A program made the position numbers and the translations under genes. A stretch of 64,000 nt of DNA from Doris montereyensis (lineage: Eukaryota; Mollusca; Gastropoda; Nudibranchia; Dorididae): assembly GCA_037039925.1 (NCBI GenBank), contig JAXRKP010001145.1:69501-133500 (forward strand), in the 5' to 3' direction. The notes under the pieces are model-generated. The model worked only from the letters and a program-made list of their open reading frames with translations, was not told the origin of the DNA and made no database searches. This document shows positions 43,330 through 56,600 of the stretch, in pieces. Positions within the stretch are counted from its first letter, which is position 1; each line of letters begins with the position of its first letter.

Positions 43330-44137
43330 TGAATACTGACAGGAGAAGAAATCACAAGGCTTAGGCTTTTCTTTGAATTACTGATTTATTTTCATGTGTT
43401 ATACAAAACAACAACCATTCATTTCCTTATGTATACAAATACAAACAAGTGAACACACTCATCACAAACAGATACTTATGCATGAAGACACGAGTGAATT
43501 GCTTGCTTGTTTAATTCATTGAAATTTACCCTGTCCACCACAAACAGTGATCTCAGGATGAATAAAGAGGAAAAAGAGCAAGATGAAGGATAGGGAAGTA
43601 AAAGAATGAAAGGAAAGAAGGAGGACCCACAAGGAGTGTCCCCCAACTTCCACAAGAGAATTGCAATGGCTTTCACAAGTAGAAAAATAGCATAGGAAAT
43701 TACACTGTTTGAGTGTTTTAAAGCCTTTACATAATGTTAATAATAGTGTAGTGTCTACAAAGGAAGTGGGAGAAAAAAAGAAAAACAAAAACAGAATGTA
43801 TACACAAGAGTAAATATTTGTTAAAGAAGACCTATGATTGATGGCAAGACTCGCTCAACAAATCACATTTAAAATGTGTGAATAATCAGTCAATTAGGGC
43901 TTTTTAAATTAAAATTTTTAATTTTACGACATCTATGCATAAATGTTTCATTTCATGACTGTCATTCATTTCACATATTTCCATGCTTTACGTAATCAAA
44001 ACACACCATAACATTCTGGTCTTATCCTTTTCCCTTACACTTACACACAGATGATAATAATAAAGATACAACACAATATTATCAAACTAGAAGCTACTGA
44101 CAGTGACAGTACTGACAGTAGTGACATTTGTTGTACA
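43330..44137. other. Interval between converging AK-like and TYW2 genes
   Basis: 808 bp separate the two stop codons and must hold both 3' UTRs. Possible polyadenylation hexamers are AATAAA at 43561 (plus) and the reverse complement TTTATT at 43385 (minus). The dispersed repeat at 43516-43641 lies in between. Confidence 0.5.
43516..43641 (-). repeat. Dispersed repeat, copy 2 (inverted)
   Basis: The reverse complement reads CCTTCTTTCCTTTCATTCTT, later GATCACTGTTTGTGGTGGAC and AGGGTAAATTTCAATGAA, matching 29216-29332. It lies in the interval between the two converging genes, downstream of both stop codons. Confidence 0.75.
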
Positions 44138-44625
44138 TCACAAAAAAGGTTTACATTCCAAGTCCACTACCACATGGTCAATGCGAGGTGCATAAGATTT
44201 CACCCTTTCTATATGCCTGATATGAGTTTTCCATTTCCACCTTTTATGTCTTTTAACAGACCCGTTATCTGATTGGCTACCATGGCAGCCCATTGGATAA
44301 TGGAAGGTGAAGCAGCTTTGTTGGTAATATCTACTTTTGAAATCCTGTTCAAATTTGCATGGTCACCAACGACTGATGTGACGTCCATATTTACTCTTGC
44401 AGGATTTTCCTTATTTTGCAAGGCAGAGTGTGAGAGTTGTGAATCAGTGTCAATATTATCAGGACTCCTGCCAGAGGAGGCCATTGGAGGTGGAGTAGTC
44501 ACATTACCATGGACATGCAGGAAACCGCCAAACGGCTTCAACACCCTCACTGCTACAGGCCAGCTTTCCTCAGAGCTAGGAATCAGGCCTAAATTGACAC
44601 GATCTGCAATGCTTTCCATGCGAAG
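44138..44625 (-). CDS. TRMT12: TYW2 final exon (contains a 1-base deletion)
   Basis: It begins [20 protein letters not shown] after the acceptor CCAACAG. A serine/asparagine-rich insertion without counterpart in the vertebrate protein follows HVHGNV. Without correction the frame ends at 44209; with one extra A at 44251-44254 it continues through [20 protein letters not shown] to a TGA at 44140-44138. Confidence 0.88.
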
Positions 44626-47600
44626 CTGTTGGAAAAAGAATTGAACAAATTCAGCTTTTCTAAAAATAACTTAATGAATACTGTATGATTACAACAATAA
44701 ACAACGCCTATCCGAGGAGGTGGTAATAATGCTTGCACAGTTGGAAAATTCTCCTAAGGAGATAAAGTAATCTGAAAACATATCATTGAATACGATACAG
44801 AGCTGAACACTTTGTAATAATTGTGGAGATAACCGAGACTTTGAAAAGGTTACAAGCGTGAATGAAGGTTAAGATATACTTCCCATCTACCACCGACAGT
44901 TATTTCAGGGTTGCAGGACAAAAAATTATGACAATAAACACAGAAAACAGGAAGTAGAAATAGGTATGACTGAAAGGTCAAACAAAGGAACACGCTACAA
45001 CAAGAGAGCACCCACCATATCACCACCAATGATTTTAGAGCTCAAAGTCCACACAGGAATTCACTCACCATTCTGTTGTCACCTTCATGGATGGTACATC
45101 TCTGTGCCACACCATTGAGAGTGAGATTCTTCCTTAATGCTGCTACTGCATCAGGGTTCCATTCACAGGCATGGACATGCTCAGCTTTGGCATGAACCAA
45201 ATACGGAAGGGTGAAATAGCCAATACCTTTCAAAGCATAGGAACAGGATATACTATAAATAATAGTAATACAATCTCTAAAAAGGGAAATTTTGGCTACA
45301 TTCACACTAGTGTAGCTTTTCCTGTCAGCCAGTTGCTGTCAGCTTCAAAGACAATTTGTAATCTACCTATTTTCAGCATGACACAAGTTGGTGACATTAC
45401 CGTTGTGAGTGTTACCTTAACTATAAAATATGGCATTGGCAAGATAAAAATAGAGAATAGTGTTGTAATGACAATTTAAATAAAGAGAACAGATATAAAT
45501 AAGGTATTAGGAATTTGACATCCCTAGCGTTCATTGTTTTGCAAAAGATTATAAACTATATCATTATCATAATGAGGTTCGGAAGTTTTGAATTTACTTC
45601 AAAATGTGTTGTTCCTATGCATTCTTTAAACGTCTTTGCTACAGTGGTTTCTTTCACCGTCTTCTCTTCAAAAACTTGAATAAGAGATGGCACATTCTTT
45701 TTCTTTTTAGTCATCTTTTGGATCAGCAACTTATTAGTTTTGTGTGAATAGTGCAATAGATTAAATCCTTGTTTACAGTCAAATTGTATACAATGCTATG
45801 GAAACCGTAGCTTATAGTACAAATCCCTCTCACAATTGCTTACTTTCAATTTTTTATATTTTTTAGAGAGGGATTAGTTTTCTTAATGACCACAGTATGG
45901 CAAGCAACAAAAAGACTGGCATACATAAAGTTATTTCTTCTGTTTGGATTGTTTTGTGCTGAAGCTTTCTCATTTTTTATTGTCTTAACATTTTCCTTTA
46001 CTATTAACTTCATCAACTAAATACTTTAACCTACCTGAATAAAGGTCAACCACCACTTCACCACGGCAGTCAAATTGGGCCACTCGTAATTTTTCAGTGA
46101 CATTACCAGCACTGAACATGCACTTTGTCACATCATAACTATATCTGGAATGTAAGAGGAAAGAGAAACCAGTCATTAACACAAGTGTAGAGGTACACCT
46201 GTCAAGTAATACACGTGTAGAACACACCTGTCGTCAAGTAATACACATGTAGAGGCACACCTGTCAGTAAAACACGTGTAAAGGCACACCTATCAAGTAA
46301 TACGTGTGTAGGCACACCTATCAAGTAATACACTGTAGAGAGCACACCTGTCAAGTAATACACTGTAGAGGCACACTGTCAAGTAATACACGTGTAGAGG
46401 CACACCTGTCCAAGTAATAGCACGTGTAGGAACACACCTGTCAAGTAATACACATGTAAGAGCACACCTGTCAAGTAATACACGTGTAGAGACACGTGTG
46501 AGGCACCTCAATCAAGTAATACACTGTAGAGGCACACCTGTCAAGTAATACACGTGTAGAGACACACCTGTCAAGTAATACACGTGTGTCAAGTAATACA
46601 CTGTGAGGCACACCTGTCAAGTAATACACGTGTAGAGGCACACCTGTCAAGTAATACGTGTATACACTGTATACATGTATAGAGGCACACCTGTCAAGTA
46701 ATACACGTGTAAAGGCACACCTGTCAGTAATACACGTGTAGAGGCACCTGTCCAACTGTAGAGGTACACCACTGTAGAGGCACACCTGTCAAGTAATACA
46801 CTGCAGGCACACCTGTCAAGTAATACACGTGTACCTGTCAAGTAATACACTGTAGAGGTACACCTGTCAAGTAATACACGTGTAGAGGCACACCTGTCAA
46901 GTAATACACTGTAGAGACACACCTGTCAAGTAATACACGTGTAAGAGACACACCTGTCAAGTAATACACTGTAAGGGCACACCTGTCAAGTAATACACAC
47001 TGCACACCTGTCAAGTAATACACAGGCACACCTGTCAAGTAATACGATGTAAAGGCACACCTGTCAAATAATGCGTGTCTGTCAAGTAATACACTGTAGA
47101 GGTACACCTGTCAAGTAATACACGTGTAGAGGCACACCTGTCAAGTAATACATGTGTAGAGACACACCTGTCAAGTAATACACGTGTAGAGACACACCTG
47201 TCAAGTAATACACTGTAGAGGCACACCTGTCAAGTAATACATGTGTAGAGACACACCTGTCAAAGTAATACACATGTAGAGGCACACCTGTCAAGTAATA
47301 CACATGTAGAGACACCTGTCAAATGTACATGTGTCTAGAACACACCTGTCAAGTAATACACGTGTAGAGACACACCTGTCAAATAATGAACACACGTGTA
47401 GAGCACACCTGTCCAAGTAATACACTGTAGAGACACACTGTCCAAGTAATACACGTGTAGAGGCACACCTGTCAAGTAATACACATGTAGAGACACCTGT
47501 CAAGTAATACATGTGTAGAGACACATCTGTCAAGTAATACACTGAACACACCTGTCAAAGTAATACACATGTAGAGACACACCTGTCAAGTAATACACAT

Positions 47601-50600
47601 GTAGAGCACACCTGTCAAGTAATACATGTGTAGAGACACACCTGTCAAGTAATACACACATGTAGAGACACACCTGTCCGTAATACACATGTAGAGGCAC
47701 ACCTGTCAAGTAATACATGTGTAGAGACACACCTGTCAAGTAATACATGTGTCGAGCACCCGTCAAGTAATACACGTGTAGAGGCACACCCGTTAAGTAA
47801 TACACGTGTAGAGACACACCTGTCCAGTAATACATGTATACAGACACACCTTCAAGTAATACATGTGTAGAGGCACACCTGTCCAAGTAATGTGTAGAGC
47901 ACACCCGTTAAGTAATACACGTGTAGAGACACACCTGTCAAGTAATACATGTATAGAGGCACACCTGTCAAGTAATACACGTGTAGAGACACATCTGTCA
48001 AGTAATACACATGTAGAGGCACCTGTCCAGTAATACACATGTAGAGGCACACCCCTGTCCAAATAATACACCTGTCAAGTAATACACTGTAGAGGCACAC
48101 CTGTCAAGTAATACACTGTAGAGCACATCTGTCCAAGTAATAATAGAGGCACAACTGTCAAGTAATACACTGTAGAGGCACACCTGTCAAGTAATACATG
48201 TGTAGAGACACACCTGTCAAGTAATACACATGTAGAGACACCTGTCAAGTAATACACATGTAGAGACACCTGTCAAGTAATACATGTGTAGAGACACACC
48301 TGTCAAGTAATACATGTGTAGAGACACCTGTCAAGTAATACACATGTAGAGACACACCTGTCCAAGTAATACACATGTAGAGACACACCTGTCAAGTAAT
48401 ACATGTAGAGACACACCTGTCAAGTAATACACATGTAGAGACACACCTGTCAAGTAATACACATGTCAAGTAATACATGTGTGACACCTGTCAAGTAACA
48501 CATGTAGAGTGTCAAACAATACACACACCTGTCAAGTAATACATGTGTAGAACACACCTGTCAAGTAACCTGTAAGCATGTGAACACACCTGTCAAGTAA
48601 TACACACATGTAATACAGAGACACACCTGTCAAGTAATACACATGTAAGACACACCTGTCAAGTAATACACATGTAGAGACACCTGTCAAGTAATACATG
48701 TGTAGAGCACACCTGTCCAGTAATACATGTGTAGAGCACACCTGTCAAGTAATACACATGTAGAGCACACCTGTCAAGTAATACATGTATAGAGGCACCT
48801 CATCAAGATGTGGGAACACACCTGTCCAAACAAGCACACATGGCGCACACCTCTCACATGTAGAGGCACACCTGTCGTTGATTGAAGACACACCTGTCAA
48901 GTAATACATGTGTAGGCATCCTGTCAAGTAAAACGTGTAGAGGCCATTTGAGTGTAGAGACACACCTGTTGTTACATGTATAGATCTCATGTGTATTGTG
49001 AGACACATGAGGCACACCTGTCACGTTCCGTTGCACACCTGTCTAATACACTGTAGAGGCACACCTGTGAATTCATTTGAGAGGCAAATAGAGTAATACA
49101 CGTGTGAGAATAGAGCACACATTTTCCAAACTGTAGAGGCACACCTGTCCAAGTAATACACATTACAAGGTAAGCATTGTATTTTATTAGAGCACACCTG
49201 TCAAGTAATACACGTGTATTAGATTTTGAATGAATCCTGATAGTAATGATAAACACCTGTAGGTGAGGACCTGTCAAGTAATACAGTATCGCTGGATAGT
49301 CGCACGCCCCTTGGGATTCATGCGTTTATGCATAGTTCAACTAAGATTGTCAATGTGAAGTTATTATTGATACGCCCCTTGATTCTCAAACACATTAGCG
49401 TGGAATGATACTGATGGCTTTCACTTTTTTGTCTTGTTTCGTTGGGTTTATATTGTTTTTATTTATTTTGCTATCCAGGAAAGCAGATCAAGATCAAATT
49501 TTAAAAGACAATGCTTCAGTCCTAGCTTTGAAGAAGTGACTTGAGGTAGATCACGATCTTCTTTTGTGTTTGTAATTCGACCTCATGTTGTGAATTACCA
49601 TAAAGCCTGCCCTCAATACCCTTGCTCTACCCATTTCATCTACCATCAGATAGTATAATTATTTATTCTCGCTCACTGCCACAGCCAATTGCATCTGGAC
49701 CTAGTAGCGTTAGAGGCCACAGAATAATGTCTGAAAAAGGACAATGAAGGACATTATTATTATTATTATAACATTATTACTATTATTATTATTATCATTA
49801 ATATTACTATTATTAGTATTATTATTATTATTATTAAATGTGCTTTCTGTTCTCATGTTTTTATATTATGACAAAACTATTATTTTGATCTAATGGATAC
49901 TATTATTATTATTATCTTTATTATTTTCACTATTATTGTTATTATTAGAGGAAAGCATGTGTTTACACAGAGTTGCTTTTATGAAATGTGCATTTATTAT
50001 TATGCTAAAATTATTATTATTATTATTATTTTTACAATATTATTATTGATTATTATCTGCACTTATGGAAGGCTTAAGTTCAATGGTTTCAAATTATGAA
50101 ATCATGGACATCTTAAATTATTATTATTCAGTTATTTAGATCTACTTACTTTTCTGCCGGGAATTTGAAAATGTATGTTTTCTTTTCAGTTATTCCAAAC
50201 ACCTGGCTGAAAACGTTATTTCAGTCTACAAGTGCAAATCTAGATTTGTAACCTTAGAGTAGTTAGAGTCACATATCTAAACAATCAACCAATTTGTCCT
50301 ACTACATCTAAACAATCGACCAATTTGTAAGCTTAGAGTTACACATCAATAATCAACAAATTTGTAACCTTAGAGTTACAATCTGACAAACTAATTTGTA
50401 ATCTTTTTAGAGTTACACTGATAATGGAGAGTTACTCATCTAAATATAACAATTTGATTACACATCTAAATAATCAACCAATTTGTCATTACTCATGTAA
50501 ACAATGAACCAATTTTAACCTTAGAGCTACACATCTAAACAATCTGCCAATTTGATGCTGAAGTTTCATCTTAATTGATTGACTTGTCAGACAAAGTAGA

Positions 50601-53600
50601 TGTATCTTTCAAAATGCTGAATAACAAAAACTGCTTCCCTAACCTTCTGTATACATTGGCACAAAGCTGCTGTTAAATATTATCAGTTGTCAAAAACATT
50701 AAATTCTCCAAAGTTTAGGAGATTCTCTTTATATTCAAAACTAAGTGGTTTCCTAGGTTGTAAGAACTAAACATAGTGTTTATTTGATGATTGATTATGT
50801 TTTAGCTCTCCTGAAAAAAAATTTATTCCAGATTCTGACTAGAATGGTACCTATTTTGAGACAAGCTTATTAATACATAAGACAAGTTCTGAAAATGCAC
50901 AACAATAATAATATGCTATGATGGCCAAAGTAATCACTAAATATTGCTTTTAATTGCAAATTTTGGGGTCAAATTAGTGTGAAAGGATTTGATGTCTAGA
51001 CAAAATTCGTTTTTTTAGCTCTGTTATATAATATGATAAAAATACCCGCCATCTTAATATTCAATTTCATTTCCCGATCACTATGGGTTCAATTTGCTTG
51101 TAATTACAACAGGATGTTTTGACAAGTCTGTCACGCCATTGTTCAAAAATTCTTTCGTTATGATTTTTTTGTTTTATAATGTCATTGTCAACATATAGCG
51201 AAAAATGCATTTTTTATACCAAAATTTTAAAAAAGTTTGATAGAAAACAAAAAACGCCGTTGAAAAACTGAAGACATGAATTACATATTTGAAGTTTGAA
51301 TGAAATATGATGTCTGTTAAATGGACCTCAGTAATAAACACAGTTTTGAGAAAAACCAAATAGTAGAAAAGTGAAATTTCTAGCTTCGATTTAAACAATC
51401 CCAGCGCCATACACTCTATTTCTGTACGTTTTTGCACTTCCGTACTTCCCTCATCTTCGCCTTGCCTTCTTTCATACACTTTTCCTTCATCACATAGTCA
51501 CTATGGTGGAGTCTTCGCCTTCAATTGCTTGGCACGTATAAACGGGATTTCAGTCTCGAGCGAGGAGGACTCTTTCAGTGTTCATCAAAGCTCTGTTGAT
51601 ACACATGTAGAGGCACACCTGTCAAGTAATACTGCTCGATATGTGTGAAGGGTCGGGTAAAGGAGATAAACGGGAGGTAGCCTGTCAAGTAATACATGCC
51701 AGTGATTCAGTGCCGACTGTTACATTACCACTACTAAGTGGTTGGTGAATGTGTAGTGGAGTACACCTGTCAAGGATGAGAGGTGGAGGAAAGGTCGACC
51801 AATTGATGGGTAGAGGGAATGGTGGTGGTTGTCAATGTGCGAGCACCTGTCAATAATACACTATTAGACTACACCTGTAAAGAGACACGATGAGAGACAC
51901 ACCTGTCAAGTAATACATGTGTAGAGGCACACTTATTTAATACACGTGTAGAGGTACACCTGTCAAGTAATACACGTTAGAGGAACCTCTGCAAGTAATT
52001 GTAGAGACACAGTCAAGTAATCTTGGAAGGCACGGATGTCAAGTAATACATGATGAAGATAGACATCGTAGAGACACTTTAGAGGCACACCTGTCAAGTA
52101 AAAATAGAGACACGTGTAGAGGCACACCTGTCTTGGAATGATGAGAGGCAACTTATCAATAAAGAAGACACTGCAGACAAACACCAATACCTAGTTTTGA
52201 CACTGTGCTAACAACTGATAGATGACAATGTAGAGGCAACCTGTCAAGTAATCACGTAGAGACACACCTGTCAAGTAATACACAAGAGACACACTGATTA
52301 GTAGCGAGAGCACACCTGTCAAGTAATACAGTGTAGAGGCACACCTGTCAAGTAATACAGTGTCGCTGGATAAACTGGTTGCCGTTTGGGCGCTGAGAAA
52401 AGCTGATGCGTTTATGCATACCGTGTGTTTACACGATATCTTCTGGGAGATAATGTCAATGTCAGGGATTATTATTGATTACGCCCCTTGATTATCAAAC
52501 ACATGAGCGTGGAAGTGTGATACTGATGGCATCACTTTTTGTTTTTTTTGTTTCTTTGGGTTTTTGTTGTTTTTATTTATTTTGCTATCTCGGAAAGCAG
52601 ATCAAAAGTCATACAAGCTTTGGAAGACAATGGGTCCAAGCTTTGTGAAAGAAGTGATATGCGCAGTAAGGTAGATCACGATCTATCAATAATTTTCATG
52701 CTCAAAACAAACCCTCTAACTACGTACACTCGACCTCAAAAGCCAATAACTCATGGTCTGTGAACATAAAGCCCCACCCTCAAACCCTTGCTCTCTTTCA
52801 GTGAGTATGTGCATCTGTCACCATCAGTGATCGTAGTCTATAATTACATTGCATGAATTCTCCGCCACTGCCACAGCCAATCATAACGCATCTGGATCGA
52901 TTCGTAAATTCGCGTCCACAGAATAATGTCTGGACAGACAGCCTTTGACTTTGAACATCGAGAAATCAGAGACTAGGACACTAGGAGGGGTGGATCGATA
53001 ATGTAGGTCAGACATGACATAACATTGTCATGACACCTTCGTCTGGGTAGTGCTTAGACTCAGACAGACAATGAAGCTAGACATGGAAGAAGACAGACAC
53101 ACTAGTGACACTGTTTGTCCTAGACCAGCATTGCTCGCTAAAAATGTGCTTTCTGTTCTCATGTTTTTGTTATTTCTGACAAAAACTCAATAAAAAACTC
53201 GTTTTAAGGCCTCTAATGGATGGGTATGAATTGCGTTACAGAGAAAAGTGTGTCTTTATACGTTAAATACAGTGTCTTCACACTGTTATTACATAGTAAA
53301 AATAGGTCAACAGAGGAAAGCATGTGTTTACACAGAGGTAGCTTATGAAATGTGCATTTATCCAGCGACTACTGTACAAATGCTAAAATTATTTTCATCC
53401 CCAAACCAAAAAGAAAGTAAAGTTTCACACATTATCTATCCCAGCTTCTATGCTACAGGCAATAAAATACAGGTGTTCTTGCTGATCTTAAATATATCTG
53501 CACTACATGGTAGCTTAAGTTCAATGGTTTCAAATAAAGCTGAAATCACTGACATCTTAAATAGTTTTCAAACGTTATTCTAATGTTATTTTTACGGCTC

Positions 53601-56600
53601 TTATAATATTATTTGCCCAAGGCTGTTATAATGTTATTTTCCCACGGCTGTTATAATGTTGTTTGCCCACGGCTGTTATAAGTTATTTGCCCACGGCTGT
53701 TATAACGTTATTTGCCCACGGCCTGTTACTAATCTAAACAATCAACCAATTTGTAACCTTAGAGTAAGTTAGAGTCACATATCTAAACAATCAACCAATT
53801 TGTAAACTTAGAGCTACACATCTAAACAATCGACCAATTTGTAAGCTTAGAGTTACACATCTAAACAATCAACAAATTTGTAACCTTAGAGTTACACATC
53901 TAAACAATCAACTAATTTGTAATCTTTTAGAGTTACACAATCAAAAAAGTAACCTAGAGTTAGAGTTACTCATCTAAATAATCAACCAATTTGTAACCTT
54001 AGAGCTACACATCTAAATAATCAACCAATTTGTAACTTAGAGTTACTCATCTAAACAATGAACCAATTTGTAACCTTAGAGCTACACATCTAAATAATCA
54101 ACCAATTTGTAACCTTAGAGTTACTCATCTAAACAATCAACCAATTTGTAACCTTAGAGTTACACAAGTAGATGCATGAAATATTTAAACAAAATGCTGA
54201 ATAACAAAAACTGCTTCCTAACCTCAAAAAGAAAATTACAACCAAGCAAAGCTGACTAAATATTATCGCAAAACTGTAAAAACATTAAATTCTAACCGTA
54301 CCAGTTCACAACTGTTCATTTCTTCCATTTACTACATTCTAAAAACTAAAGTTGGGCCTAATTATTAAGTTGTAATCTAAAAAGCATAAGATAGTGTTTA
54401 TTTGATGATTGATTATGTTTTTAGCTCTCCTGAAAAAATTACGTGTTTAGACAGTTTCATTGACGATAGAATGGTATTTTTTTAATCTCATACGGCGTCA
54501 ATGAATACATAAGACAAACACAGAGGTCATGGAGACTTTTGCTAATAATATGCAATGATGGCCAAAACAAAGGCTGCATAAGGGACCTTTTTTCCTATTA
54601 TTGCTTTTAATTGCAAATTTTGGGGTCAAATTAGTGTGAAAGGATTCCAAACGATGTCTGAGACAAAATTAAATATTTTTTTTAGCTCTGTTGCCATGGT
54701 AACGCTAAAAAACACCCGCCATCTTGGATTTTTGGCAAACTTTAGGACAGATTTCCCGATCACTATGGGTTCAATTTGCTTGTAATTACAACAGGATGTT
54801 TACACTGACCTCCTCTCAATTTTGTCACGCCATTTTTGCAAAAATATAAAAATAACAAATTTTATGATTTTTTTTGTTTTATAATGTCATTGTCAACATA
54901 TAGCGAAAATATGCATTTTTTATACCAAAAAATCCTTTAAAAAAAAGTTTGATAGAAAACAAAAAACGCCGTTGAAAAACTGAAGACATGAATAACTGAC
55001 ATAAGATTATGAAGTTTGAATGAAATATGATGACTTGTGTCTGAGATAAATGGACCTCAGTAATAAACACAGTTTTGAGAAAAAGCAGAAATAGTAGAAA
55101 AAGTGAAATTTCTAACCAAAAACGGATTCTAAACAATCCCAGCGCCATAGGATGGTTTTCCTTCTATTTCTGTACGTTTTTCAAGTCTTATTATCTTGCT
55201 TCCCTCATCTTCGCCTTGCCTTCTTTCATATTTTCCTTCATCACATAGTCACTATGGTGGAGTCTTTTTTGTTCTCATTGCTTGGCAAGGCCATAAATAT
55301 GTGAAATTTCATCTCGAGGGGGGGGACTCGAAATGCCTTCAACAGACGGTATTACATCAAAGCTCTGTTGATTTACAGTAGTGTCAACTGCCGTGCTGCT
55401 ACCAACCGATATGTGTGAAGGGTCGGGTAAAGAGATAATTGGGGAGGTAGCAGGGACGTTGACATCAAAGCCCAGTGATTCAGCAGTGAGACTGAAGGAT
55501 TACCACTACTACCAGCGGTTGGTGAATGTGAAGGGGTGGGTACAGGGGAAGGATGAGAGGTGGAGGAAAGGTCGACCAATTTGATGGGCGGAGTGGGAAT
55601 GGTGGTGGTTGTCAATGTGCGAGCACTACAGTACTACTTACTATTACTACTACTAGATAAAAAAAGGATGAGACAAGCACATTGTCATCAGGTCATGTAT
55701 TTCCTCACTTATTTCAACAGCAGGATCAATTATTCAACGTTTCTTTACGAACCTCTGCAAGTTGTTTACGAACAAGATCTTGGAATGACGGATTCATGTT
55801 TTGGCATGATGAAGATAGACATCTTACACTTTTTCTTTGTACACAATAATAAAAATAGTCACAAAATGAAACGACTGTCTTGGAATGATGAAAGACAACT
55901 TATCAATAAAGAAAAGACTGCATACAAAAACCAATACCTAGTTTTGACACTGTGCTAACAACGATAGATGACAATAGTAGTAGTAACGGTGTTCAAATAA
56001 ATCGACTGCCATCACGTGCTGGTATGTAAACAAGAGTATTATTAGTAACGGGAAAGCGAAAATATACCGAAGGTGTGAAACAAAACATGGCATTGTCAAA
56101 ACTGGTTGCCGTTTAGGTGCTGGAGACAGCTGAAGCCTTGAATTGAGACATCCGGCCGTCTCCGTGAGTCTTCGTGGAGAGAAAGTGAAATCTTGAACGT
56201 AGCTACGACCATATAGGGGAGATGAGCCAGTTGAGCACACCGATTGACATCAAGTAATGGAGAAATTATTATAAAACAAAGGCGTTTGATTGGATGTGTA
56301 ACGGATCACTGTATGATTGTATGAAAGGGGATGGCAAAGCTTTCCAAAGGCATGGGCGAATCTATTTTATTGCAGTTATATAGTGTAGTAATGGTAGCTT
56401 AAATATAGTGTAGTAATGGTGGCTTAAATATAATTTACTAAAGGTAGCTTAAATATAATGTACTAATGGTAGCTTAAATATAGTGTAGTAATGGTAGCTT
56501 AAATATAGTGTAGTAGTGGTAGCTTAAATATAGTGTAGTAATGGTAGCTTACATATAGTGTAGTAATGGTAGCTTAAATATAGTGTAGTAATGGTACCTT

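Larger units (their letters stand above)
49276..52375 (+). repeat. Left copy of a 3-4 kb tandem duplication (mosaic)
   Basis: From TCGCTGGATA onward the order of landmarks matches 52357-56260: ATGCGTTTATGCATA, CGCCCCTTGATT, TTTTTATTTATTTTGCTATC, GCCACTGCCACAGCCAAT, ATGTGCTTTCTGTTCTCATG, GAGGAAAGCATGTGTTTACA, GGTGTGATT-free ATCCCAGCGCCATA and AATACCTAGTTTTGACACTG. Between shared blocks, unique sequence of the right copy is replaced by ATT repeats (49.75-50.06 kb) or by fragments of the 30-bp minisatellite (51.6-52.37 kb). Confidence 0.85.
52357..56260 (+). repeat. Right copy of the tandem duplication
   Basis: This copy has the same landmark order as 49276-52375 but continuous, more complex sequence. 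Minus-strand frames near 55640-55270 look partly protein-like ([36 protein letters not shown]) but are broken, and plus-strand frames at 55560-55958 have no recognised family. No gene is called. Confidence 0.8.

Noticed and set aside
45556..45756. A 66-codon lysine-rich frame as a TYW2 exon
   Set aside because: The flanking TYW2 exons splice together in phase (…DLYS then GIGYF…) and the frame has no matching splice sites.
46293..49277. A chain of minus-strand open frames with [10 protein letters not shown] repeats
   Set aside because: They are translations of the 30-bp minisatellite; frames shift constantly and no gene context exists.
55373..55640. A Ser/Pro-rich minus-strand gene
   Set aside because: The plausible peptide is split between two frames with a stop between them, and the region is part of the duplicated, possibly misassembled block. 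I left it uncalled.
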